Origin: Candidatus Bathyarchaeota archaeon
GTDB taxonomy: Archaea; Thermoproteota; Bathyarchaeia; 40CM-2-53-6
NCBI GenBank assembly: GCA_005888695.1
Contig: VBBH01000029.1
Span: 1-33,408, forward strand
DNA: 33,408 nucleotides
Direction: 5' to 3'
Of this stretch, positions 1 through 6,535 are shown piece after piece. The first letter of the stretch is position 1. Every line of letters begins with the position of its first letter. Under the pieces are notes generated by a model that was given only the letters and a program-made list of their open reading frames with translations, was not told the origin of the DNA and made no database searches. The position numbers were made by a program, and so were the translations under genes.

Positions 1-1
1 T

Positions 2-655
2 ACGCCTGGGCTTGTGGTAATTGATGGAGCTCTTGGCTCGGGAAAGACCACCGTGTGTTTTGGTCTTGTCGATCGATACCTGAAACAGAGCAACCCATGC
101 ATTTTTGTCAGTTACGGGCAGTCCCCGGGTAGTGTTCGTGAAGGCTTGAAGCGATTGGGTTGTGATGCTTCTGAATATGAATCGAACTATAGGCTTATCA
201 TTGTTGATGGTTATTCCGCTCAATCAGGCGGGTTCAGCCTCGAACTTTACAGCCTACTCGAACCTTGGGATCTAGCAAAGGTTCAGGAATCGATCGTAGG
301 TAACTCTGGGATTTTCATGGGCGAGAAGGTAAAGGTGGTTATTGACTCGATAGACGGGTTGTGTAGCAGAAGTGGTAGCGCGAAGGATTTTGGGAAACAG
401 TTTGACGTGTTCGCCAGTAAGCTGAAGGAGACCGGGGCGACTGTAATTGTTAGTTGCGACCTAGATAATCTGGGGAAGGATGTGAAGAGCTGGGCCGAAG
501 ACGGGGCGGAATGTGTCTTGGAAGTAGATGCCGAATCTGGGAAAAGTGGAGGGAAGGAGTACTCGTTGAAAGTGGCTCGGTTGAAGGGCGATAAGGTAAA
601 AGGGGATGCTGAAGAGTTTGAGATCGAAGTCGGCAAAGGCCTAGTCTTCGTCTGA
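2..655 (+). CDS. KaiC/GvpD-like RecA-superfamily ATPase, 5' end outside window
   Basis: This is a P-loop ATPase of the RecA/KaiC/GvpD type. The reading frame is open back to base 2 and reads TPGLVVIDG before the P-loop, as KaiC-like proteins do, so the GTG at 14 is probably internal and the gene starts upstream of the window. Counting from that GTG, the Walker A motif GALGSGKTT is at residues 5-13 and a Walker B strand KVVID is at 107-111. The C-terminal part has the alternating-strand pattern with a basic RLKGDK stretch common in the family. It lacks a second ATPase domain. Archaeal single-domain relatives are usually regulatory or signalling ATPases; the exact role cannot be read here. It ends tail-to-tail with the NitrOD5-like gene. 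RadA/RadB is less likely because no HhH domain or polymerisation motif is visible in this part. Confidence 0.75.
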   Translation, partial: TPGLVVIDGALGSGKTTVCFGLVDRYLKQSNPCIFVSYGQSPGSVREGLKRLGCDASEYESNYRLIIVDGYSAQSGGFSLELYSLLEPWDLAKVQESIVGNSGIFMGEKVKVVIDSIDGLCSRSGSAKDFGKQFDVFASKLKETGATVIVSCDLDNLGKDVKSWAEDGAECVLEVDAESGKSGGKEYSLKVARLKGDKVKGDAEEFEIEVGKGLVFV

Positions 656-909
656 GAAAAAGCCGCGAGGACCTGCTCACCGAGCCTTCCTCTCATAAGA
701 GGGAGGATCGACTGGATTTGTCGAGGCTAACCGTTGAGAACCCAGCTGGAGCCGATACCCCCAGACTACCCGCCTGCAGGTTGGCACCTGAAAAAACTAA
801 GTTGTAAAAATAGGGGCGGGGTAGTCCGTCTAGTCTCAAGACGTGAAAGAGACTTTCCAAGATATTCAAGCAGTCGCTCGGGAGAGCCGCCCCTCGGCTG
901 TGGCCCCCG
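656..909. other. Tail-to-tail spacer with nested, mutually exclusive GC-rich stems
   Basis: No convincing protein gene lies here. The DNA can fold strongly. CCTTCCTCT (685-693) pairs with AGAGGGAGG (698-706) around a CATA loop, with one G-U pair. GACTACCCGCC (764-774) pairs with GGCGGGGTAGTC (815-826) with one bulged G, and encloses CAGGT-TGGC-ACCTG (777-790). AGGGGCGG (812-819) could instead pair with CCGCCCCT (887-894), enclosing AGTCTC/GAGACT (832-837 with 849-854). The second and third long stems use the same bases, so they exclude each other. The spacer follows the ATPase on the plus strand and the NitrOD5-like gene on the minus strand. It could be a bidirectional terminator, a 3'-UTR element or a small RNA. 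It does not match tRNA, SRP RNA or RNase P RNA. Confidence 0.4.
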
Positions 910-1251
910 CTAGTGGACCTTTTGCGTGAGATTGTTTAGATTTGATGAGAACTTCGCTTTGGCTATCTGTATCCAATCAAAGAAGCTTTGCCCCTGCTTA
1001 TCCACCACCGCGAGACTTCCAACTTTTTTCAGTAGAGCCTCAGTTATGAGCTTCTGCAGCACGCGGCTGCCGGAACCAAACATCTTGTCAAGGATACTTG
1101 AGAAGGCTTCGGGATTACTGGCTGCCTGTTTTGGGTCGAAATAGAAACCTATCGCCTTCCAGACATCCTCGCCTAAAGTTCTCGTTATAGCTTCCCTTAC
1201 CGCGGCCTCAACGAGACTATCGAAGGAGAGAGCTGCAGTACTAATGCTCAC
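910..1251 (-). CDS. Small NitrOD5-like putative output-domain protein
   Basis: This is a 113-residue mostly helical protein with a GTG start. The core at about residues 24-78 (TLGEDVWKAIGFYF, then NPEAF, then MFGSGSRVLQKLI) resembles from memory the NitrOD5 output domain described in archaeal signal-transduction proteins, mainly of Nitrososphaerota. I cannot run a profile search, so the family name is tentative. There is no membrane segment, HTH or catalytic motif. The start overlaps the stop of the upstream membrane gene by one base (TAGTG), so the two are almost certainly co-translated. A membrane protein pair followed by a soluble output-like domain suggests a sensory or signalling set, which is inference. 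Confidence 0.5.
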   Translation of the reverse strand: MSISTAALSFDSLVEAAVREAITRTLGEDVWKAIGFYFDPKQAASNPEAFSSILDKMFGSGSRVLQKLITEALLKKVGSLAVVDKQGQSFFDWIQIAKAKFSSNLNNLTQKVH

Positions 1252-1640
1252 TAATCAACTGCTCCCTTCGGATTCCGAGGTGGAGACGGACCTTTCAGTG
1301 GGCCTGTCAGTGATGTTTCTGGGAAGAATGGCCTCGCACCATGCGGTGGATGTAGGAAGCGAAGAGATCGCAGGCCAACGAAGACGGCGAACATGATCAT
1401 GGAGACCAGATGTAGCATTAAGCCGATGGTCAGATAACTGCTAAGATCAATCAGTCCGAGTGAGTCGAGGACGTGTGGAATTTCTGCTGCGACCCAGATG
1501 AGTATGAAGATTGAGAGTTGGAATCTGAAGTTACCGATCGACCGCGCCTTAATGGCAAGCCTTGTAAAGATGAATGCGGCTAAGACTATTCCGATGAAAC
1601 TGTAGACTTCTGCAATCAGAAGTACAGGATCTGCTTCCAA
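1251..1640 (-). CDS. Three-helix membrane protein, function unknown
   Basis: This encodes about 129 residues with three hydrophobic segments (near LLIAEVYSFIGIVLAAFIF, LSIFILIWVAAEIP and TIGLMLHLVSMIMFAVFVGL), then a Pro-rich, polar C-terminus likely in the cytosol. An ATG at 1688 would make the gene overlap its upstream neighbour by 44 nt. A TTG at 1640 lies four bases after the neighbour's stop and still precedes the first helix, so I prefer it. The arrangement (helix, helix with a His, then a short polar stretch with LDSLG, then helix) parallels the upstream protein, so the two may be diverged paralogues forming a heteromer. No named family is recognised. Confidence 0.6.
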   Translation of the reverse strand: MEADPVLLIAEVYSFIGIVLAAFIFTRLAIKARSIGNFRFQLSIFILIWVAAEIPHVLDSLGLIDLSSYLTIGLMLHLVSMIMFAVFVGLRSLRFLHPPHGARPFFPETSLTGPLKGPSPPRNPKGAVD

Positions 1641-1644
1641 TTTG

Positions 1645-1911
1645 CTATACAATCCCTTTCTTGGAATAGTATAACCCAAACGCGACAAGAATACTTACAG
1701 AGACAGGTTCGAACACTAGATCACTGAAGAACTCATTACCAAAGCCTGCCGAGAGATGGTAGAGTCCATGAGTTACTGCGAATAATCCAAGGAGCAATGA
1801 AAGGATTCTAATGGTTCGGATTTTCACTTTGAAGAACATTAGTAAGGGGACAAGCCCTGCTGTGACGAGTGAGACGAAGATCAGTATTCCGACCAATAAG
1901 TAATAGTCCAA
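1645..1911 (-). CDS. Small three-helix membrane protein, function unknown
   Basis: This is an 88-residue, very hydrophobic protein with an apparent TTG start. Three predicted membrane helices lie at about residues 4-27, 31-54 and 65-83. The second helix contains a His-rich turn (THGLYHLSAGFG) that recalls the IPHVLDSLGL segment of the next gene. It is the first gene of a three-gene minus-strand set with spacings of 4 nt and then a 1-nt overlap, so the three products probably act together. The stop at 1645-1647 is followed closely by the TTG start of the next gene. There is no signal peptide other than the first helix and no recognisable family. Confidence 0.55.
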   Translation of the reverse strand: MDYYLLVGILIFVSLVTAGLVPLLMFFKVKIRTIRILSLLLGLFAVTHGLYHLSAGFGNEFFSDLVFEPVSVSILVAFGLYYSKKGIV

Positions 1912-2123
1912 TGACTTGCGTCATACCGCTTGAGCCGTGCCTTCGATAAGATTCCTGTTACCTTGCATATCGGAAACAAGGAACTCTGCTTACACAGTGA
2001 GCCCGCTGAGGAGGGACTCTACTTAGAAGACGAAGCTTTAGAGTCGAAATTTGTTGGTTCCTGCACTGTACCGAAACCGTAATCTTCTCTTCATACTTAC
2101 AAGGAGGCTAGACGAGACAGGTT

Positions 2124-2843
2124 TTGGAAAAGACAGTGCAGGGTTCACGGGAAGATGCGTACTGGCTAAGACAACCATACGCAGTGCTCTTCGACCTTCT
2201 GCGCCTGCATCGTGTGAAGCCCTGGGACGTTTCTCTATCACCCTTGTTGGACGGATTGATGCATGAGATGAAACAACGGGGATTCATCGATTTCTCGGTC
2301 TCTGGGACCGCTTTGTTGTCCTCGGCGATACTATTGCGTATGAAGTCAGAGTTGGTTTTGAAAATGGAGGAGCCTCCGAAGCCGCCTGTTGAGCGACCGA
2401 CCGATTATGTTCCGCCGCCATTGGCGTTCCCGTTACGGTATGAGGCGACAACGACCTCATTGGACATGGTACTGAAGGAGTTGCTTGAGGTCTTGAGAGT
2501 TGAACGATCCCTGCCCCAGACGCTTGAGCAATTGGCCGCTAGGACTCCTGAGGTGTTCGAGCAGATGGACGACTTTCAACGACACATCGAAGAGCACATC
2601 GAAGCATTGCATAAACGGTTAGTCTTAGAGGCTGGGAAGGCTCATGGAACGAGATTGTCCTTTCTTGGATTGCTGGTCAAGCGAACAATTCTCGAAGCCG
2701 TGCAATTATTCCTGATGCTATTGTTCTTGGTGGCGCAGGGACGCGTGGGATTGTACCAGGCAGAGGAGTTCGCGGACATAATGATAGAGCTGAGAACCGA
2801 TGATGAAGAGCCTGTTCCAGAGAAGAATGTCACAGCAGACTAG
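2124..2843 (+). CDS. scpA: Segregation and condensation protein A (kleisin ScpA)
   Basis: ScpA is the kleisin that bridges the two heads of the SMC dimer in the condensin that compacts and segregates chromosomes. The N-terminal domain (about residues 18-75: FDLLRLHRVKPWDVSLSPLL, then ALLSSAILLRMKSELVL) is the classical ScpA signature. A Pro-rich acidic linker follows. The C-terminus (about 175-230: LGLLVKRTILEAVQLFLMLL, then VGLYQAEEFADI) is the winged helix that binds the SMC head. The length of 239 is normal. The start is TTG at 2124, because a stop in frame at 2109 excludes earlier starts; AAGGAGG at 2101-2107 is the nearest Shine-Dalgarno-like sequence. The SMC gene is in the same window at 25337-28873; no ScpB is seen. 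Confidence 0.9.
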   Translation: MEKTVQGSREDAYWLRQPYAVLFDLLRLHRVKPWDVSLSPLLDGLMHEMKQRGFIDFSVSGTALLSSAILLRMKSELVLKMEEPPKPPVERPTDYVPPPLAFPLRYEATTTSLDMVLKELLEVLRVERSLPQTLEQLAARTPEVFEQMDDFQRHIEEHIEALHKRLVLEAGKAHGTRLSFLGLLVKRTILEAVQLFLMLLFLVAQGRVGLYQAEEFADIMIELRTDDEEPVPEKNVTAD

Positions 2844-2914
2844 GATCCGACGACGCTTCATACCCTAGACGGTTCCGTAAAGATATGCGTCGAAGAATGT
2901 GATGTAGGCGTAGT

Positions 2915-4225
2915 TTAGTTTCCCGCTGGAATCGGCACGGTCGAGGATCCGAATGGAACGAACCCTACCATTCCGGAATAGAGACTCTTGTCGAGGCGTT
3001 CGAGAGCCTCGTCCAAGCTTCTACAGAATCTGATTCGAGTCTTTGCAAGCAATTGTTCAACAACAGTCGGAGCTTTCGGCGAAACCACGACAATGTCCGC
3101 CTTACCATCATCTAGCGATAAACGATTCGGCTTTTGAGATGCCTCAGTAACCTTCCCCTGTTTCACACGTCTCTTCAAATCCTCGATAACCTTCTGCGGT
3201 TCCATCTTCCCATATGTTTCCATCTCAATCCTGAAAGCTTCTCCACCAAGACCCTGCTCGAGAGGTGCAAGCAATACGACTACTGGCTTGGGTCTGTGAT
3301 CTGATGGTGCTAGACTGGTAGCGAACGCGGATGCTTTCAGCGACTGGTAAAGATTCAATCCCATCGGTCCATCAGCAACGGTTAACACCAGAGGAGACAT
3401 TGGGGCTTTCGCCGTGTGGATTCGTCTTGAGTAATTCTCGGCCAATTGAGTATGAGCTTGTATCGTGTCCCCGTACAACGCCTTTACCATGCTACCGTCC
3501 TGGTTGAGGACGAAATCGAGGATTCTGTGCTCTATCTTCATCGTATCACGAAGTATCCCCGGAACCTCATTCAAATCTTCCCTGACCGCATTCCCTTTCA
3601 TCACTAACTCTCGGCAATTAGTGTCCCCGACGACGTAACCATGATTGGTTGCTATCGTCTTCAAACCGGCGCAGCCTGGCAACAACGCTTTTGCTCCGCC
3701 CTCATACCCTGCGAAATAGTGAGGCTGCACGTTCATACTTGATATCAGAAGATCTCGGTCGAACAATTCCTTGTTCAACTCTACTGGCGTCCCTCGTCCA
3801 GTTACTCCGATCCATTCGTACTTGCAACCAGGATTCTTTGTAGTGCTGATGCTGATGTTTTTCTGATATCTCTTGTAAATGTCCTCGCCAACTACCTTCT
3901 TCACAAAACTCGGATCCGACGGTGTATGCGTTCCACCAGCACAGATGAGTTTGATGTCATCGGTCTTCTGTTCCAGAATATTCAGAATAGCTGGAATGAA
4001 CGGTGAATATTTTCTGGTGAAGTCGGCGAATATTATCGCGGGACTCCATGCTCTCTCCCGGTCCAAAGGCTTGACTCCGACAGGACTCGCCAATGCTTCC
4101 CGAAAAGCGACCTCGACGGGTTTCGACGGGAGGTTTGAGGCCCGTATGATGTTTAGTTGATCATTACGGAGAAACCTCGTTCCAGAATACTCATGAAGAA
4201 CAGACGTCGTAACGATGGTGGCCAA
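2915..4225 (-). CDS. larA: LarA-family nickel-dependent racemase
   Basis: LarA-type enzymes (DUF2088) racemise or epimerise 2-hydroxy acids with the nickel pincer cofactor NPN, which is covalently held by a lysine. The hallmark residues are present: His100 in AGGTHTPS, His169 in VQPHYFAGY, Lys179 in GGAKALLPG and His195 in TNHG, matching His108, His174, Lys184 and His200 of the Lactobacillus enzyme. Length 436 is typical. The start is TTG at 4225; a TATA-like CTTAAATT lies about 35-40 bp upstream on the minus strand (around 4260-4267). The cofactor genes larB, larC and larE are not in the window, and the substrate cannot be assigned because the family handles many hydroxy acids besides lactate. 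Confidence 0.85.
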   Translation of the reverse strand: MATIVTTSVLHEYSGTRFLRNDQLNIIRASNLPSKPVEVAFREALASPVGVKPLDRERAWSPAIIFADFTRKYSPFIPAILNILEQKTDDIKLICAGGTHTPSDPSFVKKVVGEDIYKRYQKNISISTTKNPGCKYEWIGVTGRGTPVELNKELFDRDLLISSMNVQPHYFAGYEGGAKALLPGCAGLKTIATNHGYVVGDTNCRELVMKGNAVREDLNEVPGILRDTMKIEHRILDFVLNQDGSMVKALYGDTIQAHTQLAENYSRRIHTAKAPMSPLVLTVADGPMGLNLYQSLKASAFATSLAPSDHRPKPVVVLLAPLEQGLGGEAFRIEMETYGKMEPQKVIEDLKRRVKQGKVTEASQKPNRLSLDDGKADIVVVSPKAPTVVEQLLAKTRIRFCRSLDEALERLDKSLYSGMVGFVPFGSSTVPIPAGN

Positions 4226-4305
4226 TTAAAGCCAACGATTGAGTGGAAATAGATATGGCAATTTAAGAGTTGGTAGAGAGCAGAGTACTCAGTTCTAGGC
4301 ACGTT

Positions 4306-4346
4306 CAAGAAAGAAAGGGGTGTCCGCCCTTTTTGCCCTAGGGCGG
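4306..4346 (-). terminator. Hairpin terminator at the end of the small membrane gene
   Basis: A perfect 7-bp GC-rich stem (4324-4330 with 4340-4346, CCGCCCT/AGGGCGG) with a 9-nt loop overlaps the stop codon of the membrane gene that ends at 4338. Read on the minus strand it is followed by a pyrimidine-rich run containing CTTTCTTTCTT (4309-4319). Stem plus T/C-rich tail is terminator-like, and it separates this gene from larA downstream. Confidence 0.6.
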
Positions 4347-4721
4347 ATTCCAGCTACGGCCCGAGGAGTTCTGAGATGTCGTGGTCGTTTTGGTTGTGGT
4401 AGTGGACTTCCAGGTCAAACCTAGAAAGCCGCCTAGTACACCTAGTACTAGCCCGATGAAGTTGAACGAGACTGCCGAGAAGACCAACGTAAGTATTGAC
4501 CCTATTTTCCTCTGGGACGCATTATTGTACAGCAGCCATGAGCCAGCGATCACTAAGAAGCCGGCTATTGGAGCCACAATCTGGACCATAGAGGCATCGA
4601 TGCCTGGGATACCTATAGCTGTCAACGAACTATACAAAAGTCCATAGGTTATGCTGAAGATCCCGCCCAAGACTGAGAGTGCGAAAGCTGCTGTTGGCTT
4701 TGCCTCAACATTAACTGCCAA
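4338..4721 (-). CDS. Small four-helix membrane protein with Thr/Ser-rich tail
   Basis: This is a 127-residue protein with about four hydrophobic segments (residues roughly 11-37, 43-65, 72-84 and 86-104) and a low-complexity tail (STTTTKTTTTSQNSSG) that could be glycosylated if exported. The small-residue-rich helices and short loops resemble general archaeal small membrane proteins found in TACK genomes, but I do not recognise a named function. The start is TTG. It stands alone: a hairpin terminator covers its stop codon and a 181-bp spacer without visible genes lies upstream (4722-4902). Confidence 0.6.
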   Translation of the reverse strand: MAVNVEAKPTAAFALSVLGGIFSITYGLLYSSLTAIGIPGIDASMVQIVAPIAGFLVIAGSWLLYNNASQRKIGSILTLVFSAVSFNFIGLVLGVLGGFLGLTWKSTTTTKTTTTSQNSSGRSWNPP

Positions 4722-4902
4722 AGCTGTTCGAATAGACTAAAGCCCATTGGAACCCTATCAAGGAACTGTTACCTGACACTAGAAACAACTCAGGGTACAC
4801 GCATAGCGAAACCCTAGACACTACAAAGCCTAATCCTGCTTGCCATCCCAACTTGGGGATCTACAAATAGAAAGAAGGAGGGGAATGTTACGCTGCTCGC
4901 AA

Positions 4903-5133
4903 TTAGGTACGCAGTCTTTGGAGTGGGGACGACTCCCTAAACTCTGGCGTTCTTATTCTTGAGGGCTCGATCGGTGAACCGTTTCCGTTTCTCGGAACCT
5001 CTCTGACCTTGAACCATTCAGGAATAATGACAGCCCTCAACAGCTCCTGGACAGATACGCCCCTTTCATTTGCTTCGCTGTTAAGCATTGTATACGTTTG
5101 GGGTCCGAATGCGATCATTACTTTGACAGACAT
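4903..5133 (-). CDS. Ribbon-helix-helix-like small protein, possible regulator
   Basis: This encodes 76 residues with an ATG start. An N-terminal strand (VKVMIAFGPQ) is followed by two helices separated by a turn (TYTMLNSEANERG, then SVQELLRAVIIPEWFK), which fits a MetJ/Arc-type ribbon-helix-helix DNA-binding fold. The C-terminal 35 residues are polar and probably disordered. It could be a transcription regulator or the antitoxin-like half of a pair, but no toxin-like neighbour is present. Upstream there is an AT-rich box and a perfect inverted repeat (5233-5250), so autoregulation is plausible. The fold assignment is by pattern only. Confidence 0.55.
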   Translation of the reverse strand: MSVKVMIAFGPQTYTMLNSEANERGVSVQELLRAVIIPEWFKVREVPRNGNGSPIEPSRIRTPEFRESSPLQRLRT

Positions 5134-5207
5134 TTGATTACGTTCCTATCCCGCATGTCCGCCTAACAAGCTGGACTGTAAAAGACGGCTTGCCAGATAA
5201 TGCAGAC

Positions 5208-5250
5208 ATTAAATTATACTATGGGTTGGATAAGCATATAAGAATATGCT
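5208..5250 (-). promoter_or_regulatory. TATA-like box and inverted repeat upstream of the RHH-like gene
   Basis: On the minus strand an AT-rich box AGTATAATTT (5220-5211) is a good archaeal TATA candidate, about 80 nt upstream of the RHH-like start. Just upstream of it is AGCATAT-AAGA-ATATGCT (5233-5239 and 5244-5250), a perfect inverted repeat with 7-bp arms. A dimeric RHH protein would be expected to bind such a site. The repeat also contains a TATA-like CTTATATG, so it may itself be part of the promoter. No other gene starts nearby. Confidence 0.45.
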
Positions 5251-5346
5251 ACTCAGTTCCGAAAACCGTCACTTAAGTGCCAGAAATCTTACGTAAACAG
5301 TAGAGGTCGATAGAAAAGTGAGTAGAGCGTCCCCAGGGGAAATTGC

Positions 5347-6423
5347 TCAGGATAACCGGGACTGCTGGCCCTCGGCTGGTCTGAGGCCTGAGAGGCGAAC
5401 TCCTACGAGCCTAACCTTCCTTCGGTCATTCTCGAATTCACGGAATAGGAGTTTGACATATTCATCAATCACATTCTTGTCGTCTACATAGCCCGTGTGG
5501 GTCTTCTCTCGAGTAAATGTCTGAAATCCTTCCAGCCTTACCTTCACCCCGACTGTCCGGAAGACTAGTCGCTCTTCCAGAAGCCGTTCATGGACCTCAA
5601 CAGTCAAAGCGTCTAAAGCCTGGATTACGAGGCTCTTGTCACGAAGGTCCTTTTCGAACGTCTGTTCAACGCTAATCGATTTTCGCAGAGGCCGCCCCTC
5701 GACTGGGGTTTCCTCTATTCCATTGGCGATTGCCCACAACCAGACGCCTCCACGGCCAAACCAATCGGTGAGGTTTTTTGCAGAAATCTTCCGAAGCTCT
5801 CCTATAGTTGTGACGCCCTTTGCATTCAGGAACTCGGTCGTTTTCTTCCCTACACCACTGATCTTCTCTACAGGAAGGGCCGATAGGAAACCGTCCACTT
5901 GGTCCGGAAACACAACAGTTAGCCCGTCTGGTTTCTGATAGTCTGAAGCTATCTTGGCGATCGACTTGTTCGGGGCGATTCCGATACTCATCGTCAAACC
6001 CTCAGCCTTACGCAAATCCTCTTTCATCTTCTCAGCCAAGTGCCTAGCTTCTTCGAACGATGAGCAATTGTCGGTAACATCGAGAAAGGCCTCGTCTATA
6101 CTGGTCTGCTCAAACTTGGTCGCGTAACTCTTCAGCAGCTCCATTACTCTCTCGGAAGTCTGCCCGTACAATTCGAAGTCTGGTCTTACGTATACTGCCT
6201 GTGGCGCGAGTTTGTAGGCTTGCGAGATAGGCATCCCAGATCGGGCTCCGAGCTTCCTTGCTTCGTAAGAGCAGGAGGTGACAACTCCTCTCCCATGGCC
6301 ACCTTTGGGGTCGGCACCTACAACGAGAGGCTTTCCCTCTAGGGACGGGTCTCGGCGGACTTCGCATGAGGGATAGAATGCGTTGATGTCACAATGCATC
6401 ACTATCCTATGCCTCTTCTGCAT
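5347..6423 (-). CDS. dinB: DNA polymerase IV, Y-family translesion polymerase
   Basis: DinB/Dpo4-type polymerases copy past damaged bases. The palm carboxylates are visible: Asp12 in MHCDINAF and Asp110-Glu111 in SIDEAFLD; Tyr17 is at the steric-gate position. A helix-hairpin-helix thumb (ISGVGKKTTEFLNAKGV, about 190-207) and the little-finger domain (about 240-345) follow. Length 358 is usual. The start is ATG at 6423. A TATA-like element (CCTTATGATT on the minus strand, about 6445-6454) lies about 25 bp upstream, suggesting a leaderless transcript. The C-terminus ends in polar residues and lacks the clear PCNA-binding LDxFF seen in Sulfolobus Dpo4. It is divergent to the replicative PolD large-subunit gene. 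Confidence 0.95.
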   Translation of the reverse strand: MQKRHRIVMHCDINAFYPSCEVRRDPSLEGKPLVVGADPKGGHGRGVVTSCSYEARKLGARSGMPISQAYKLAPQAVYVRPDFELYGQTSERVMELLKSYATKFEQTSIDEAFLDVTDNCSSFEEARHLAEKMKEDLRKAEGLTMSIGIAPNKSIAKIASDYQKPDGLTVVFPDQVDGFLSALPVEKISGVGKKTTEFLNAKGVTTIGELRKISAKNLTDWFGRGGVWLWAIANGIEETPVEGRPLRKSISVEQTFEKDLRDKSLVIQALDALTVEVHERLLEERLVFRTVGVKVRLEGFQTFTREKTHTGYVDDKNVIDEYVKLLFREFENDRRKVRLVGVRLSGLRPAEGQQSRLS

Positions 6424-6535
6424 TAGACAAGATCACTCTGACACCCGAATCATAAGGGGGACGGAGTCCTTGGACGCTAACCCTGCAATAAGTTATTATC
6501 AATACCCGTGATTAGATGCCGGTTTCTGGTTCAAA
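6424..6535. promoter_or_regulatory. Divergent promoter region between dinB and polC
   Basis: For polC on the plus strand, TTATTATC (6493-6500) is a TATA candidate about 40 bp before the GTG, giving a short leader. For dinB on the minus strand, a TATA-like element around 6445-6454 sits at leaderless distance from its ATG. The two could be co-regulated because they share 112 bp, but no shared operator is evident. Confidence 0.4.

Noticed and set aside
283..696. Minus-strand frames opposite the first ATPase
   Set aside because: They are Ser/Pro/Leu-rich shadows without motifs, opposite a gene with clear Walker motifs.
812..894. tRNA-like acceptor pairing (GGGGCGG with CCGCCCC about 70 nt apart)
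   Set aside because: No T-loop (TTCRANY) and no proper D or anticodon arms can be placed. The conserved cores of SRP RNA and RNase P RNA are also absent on either strand.
1706..1714. GGTTCGAAC resembling a tRNA T-arm
   Set aside because: It lies inside a membrane-protein gene and no other tRNA arms surround it.
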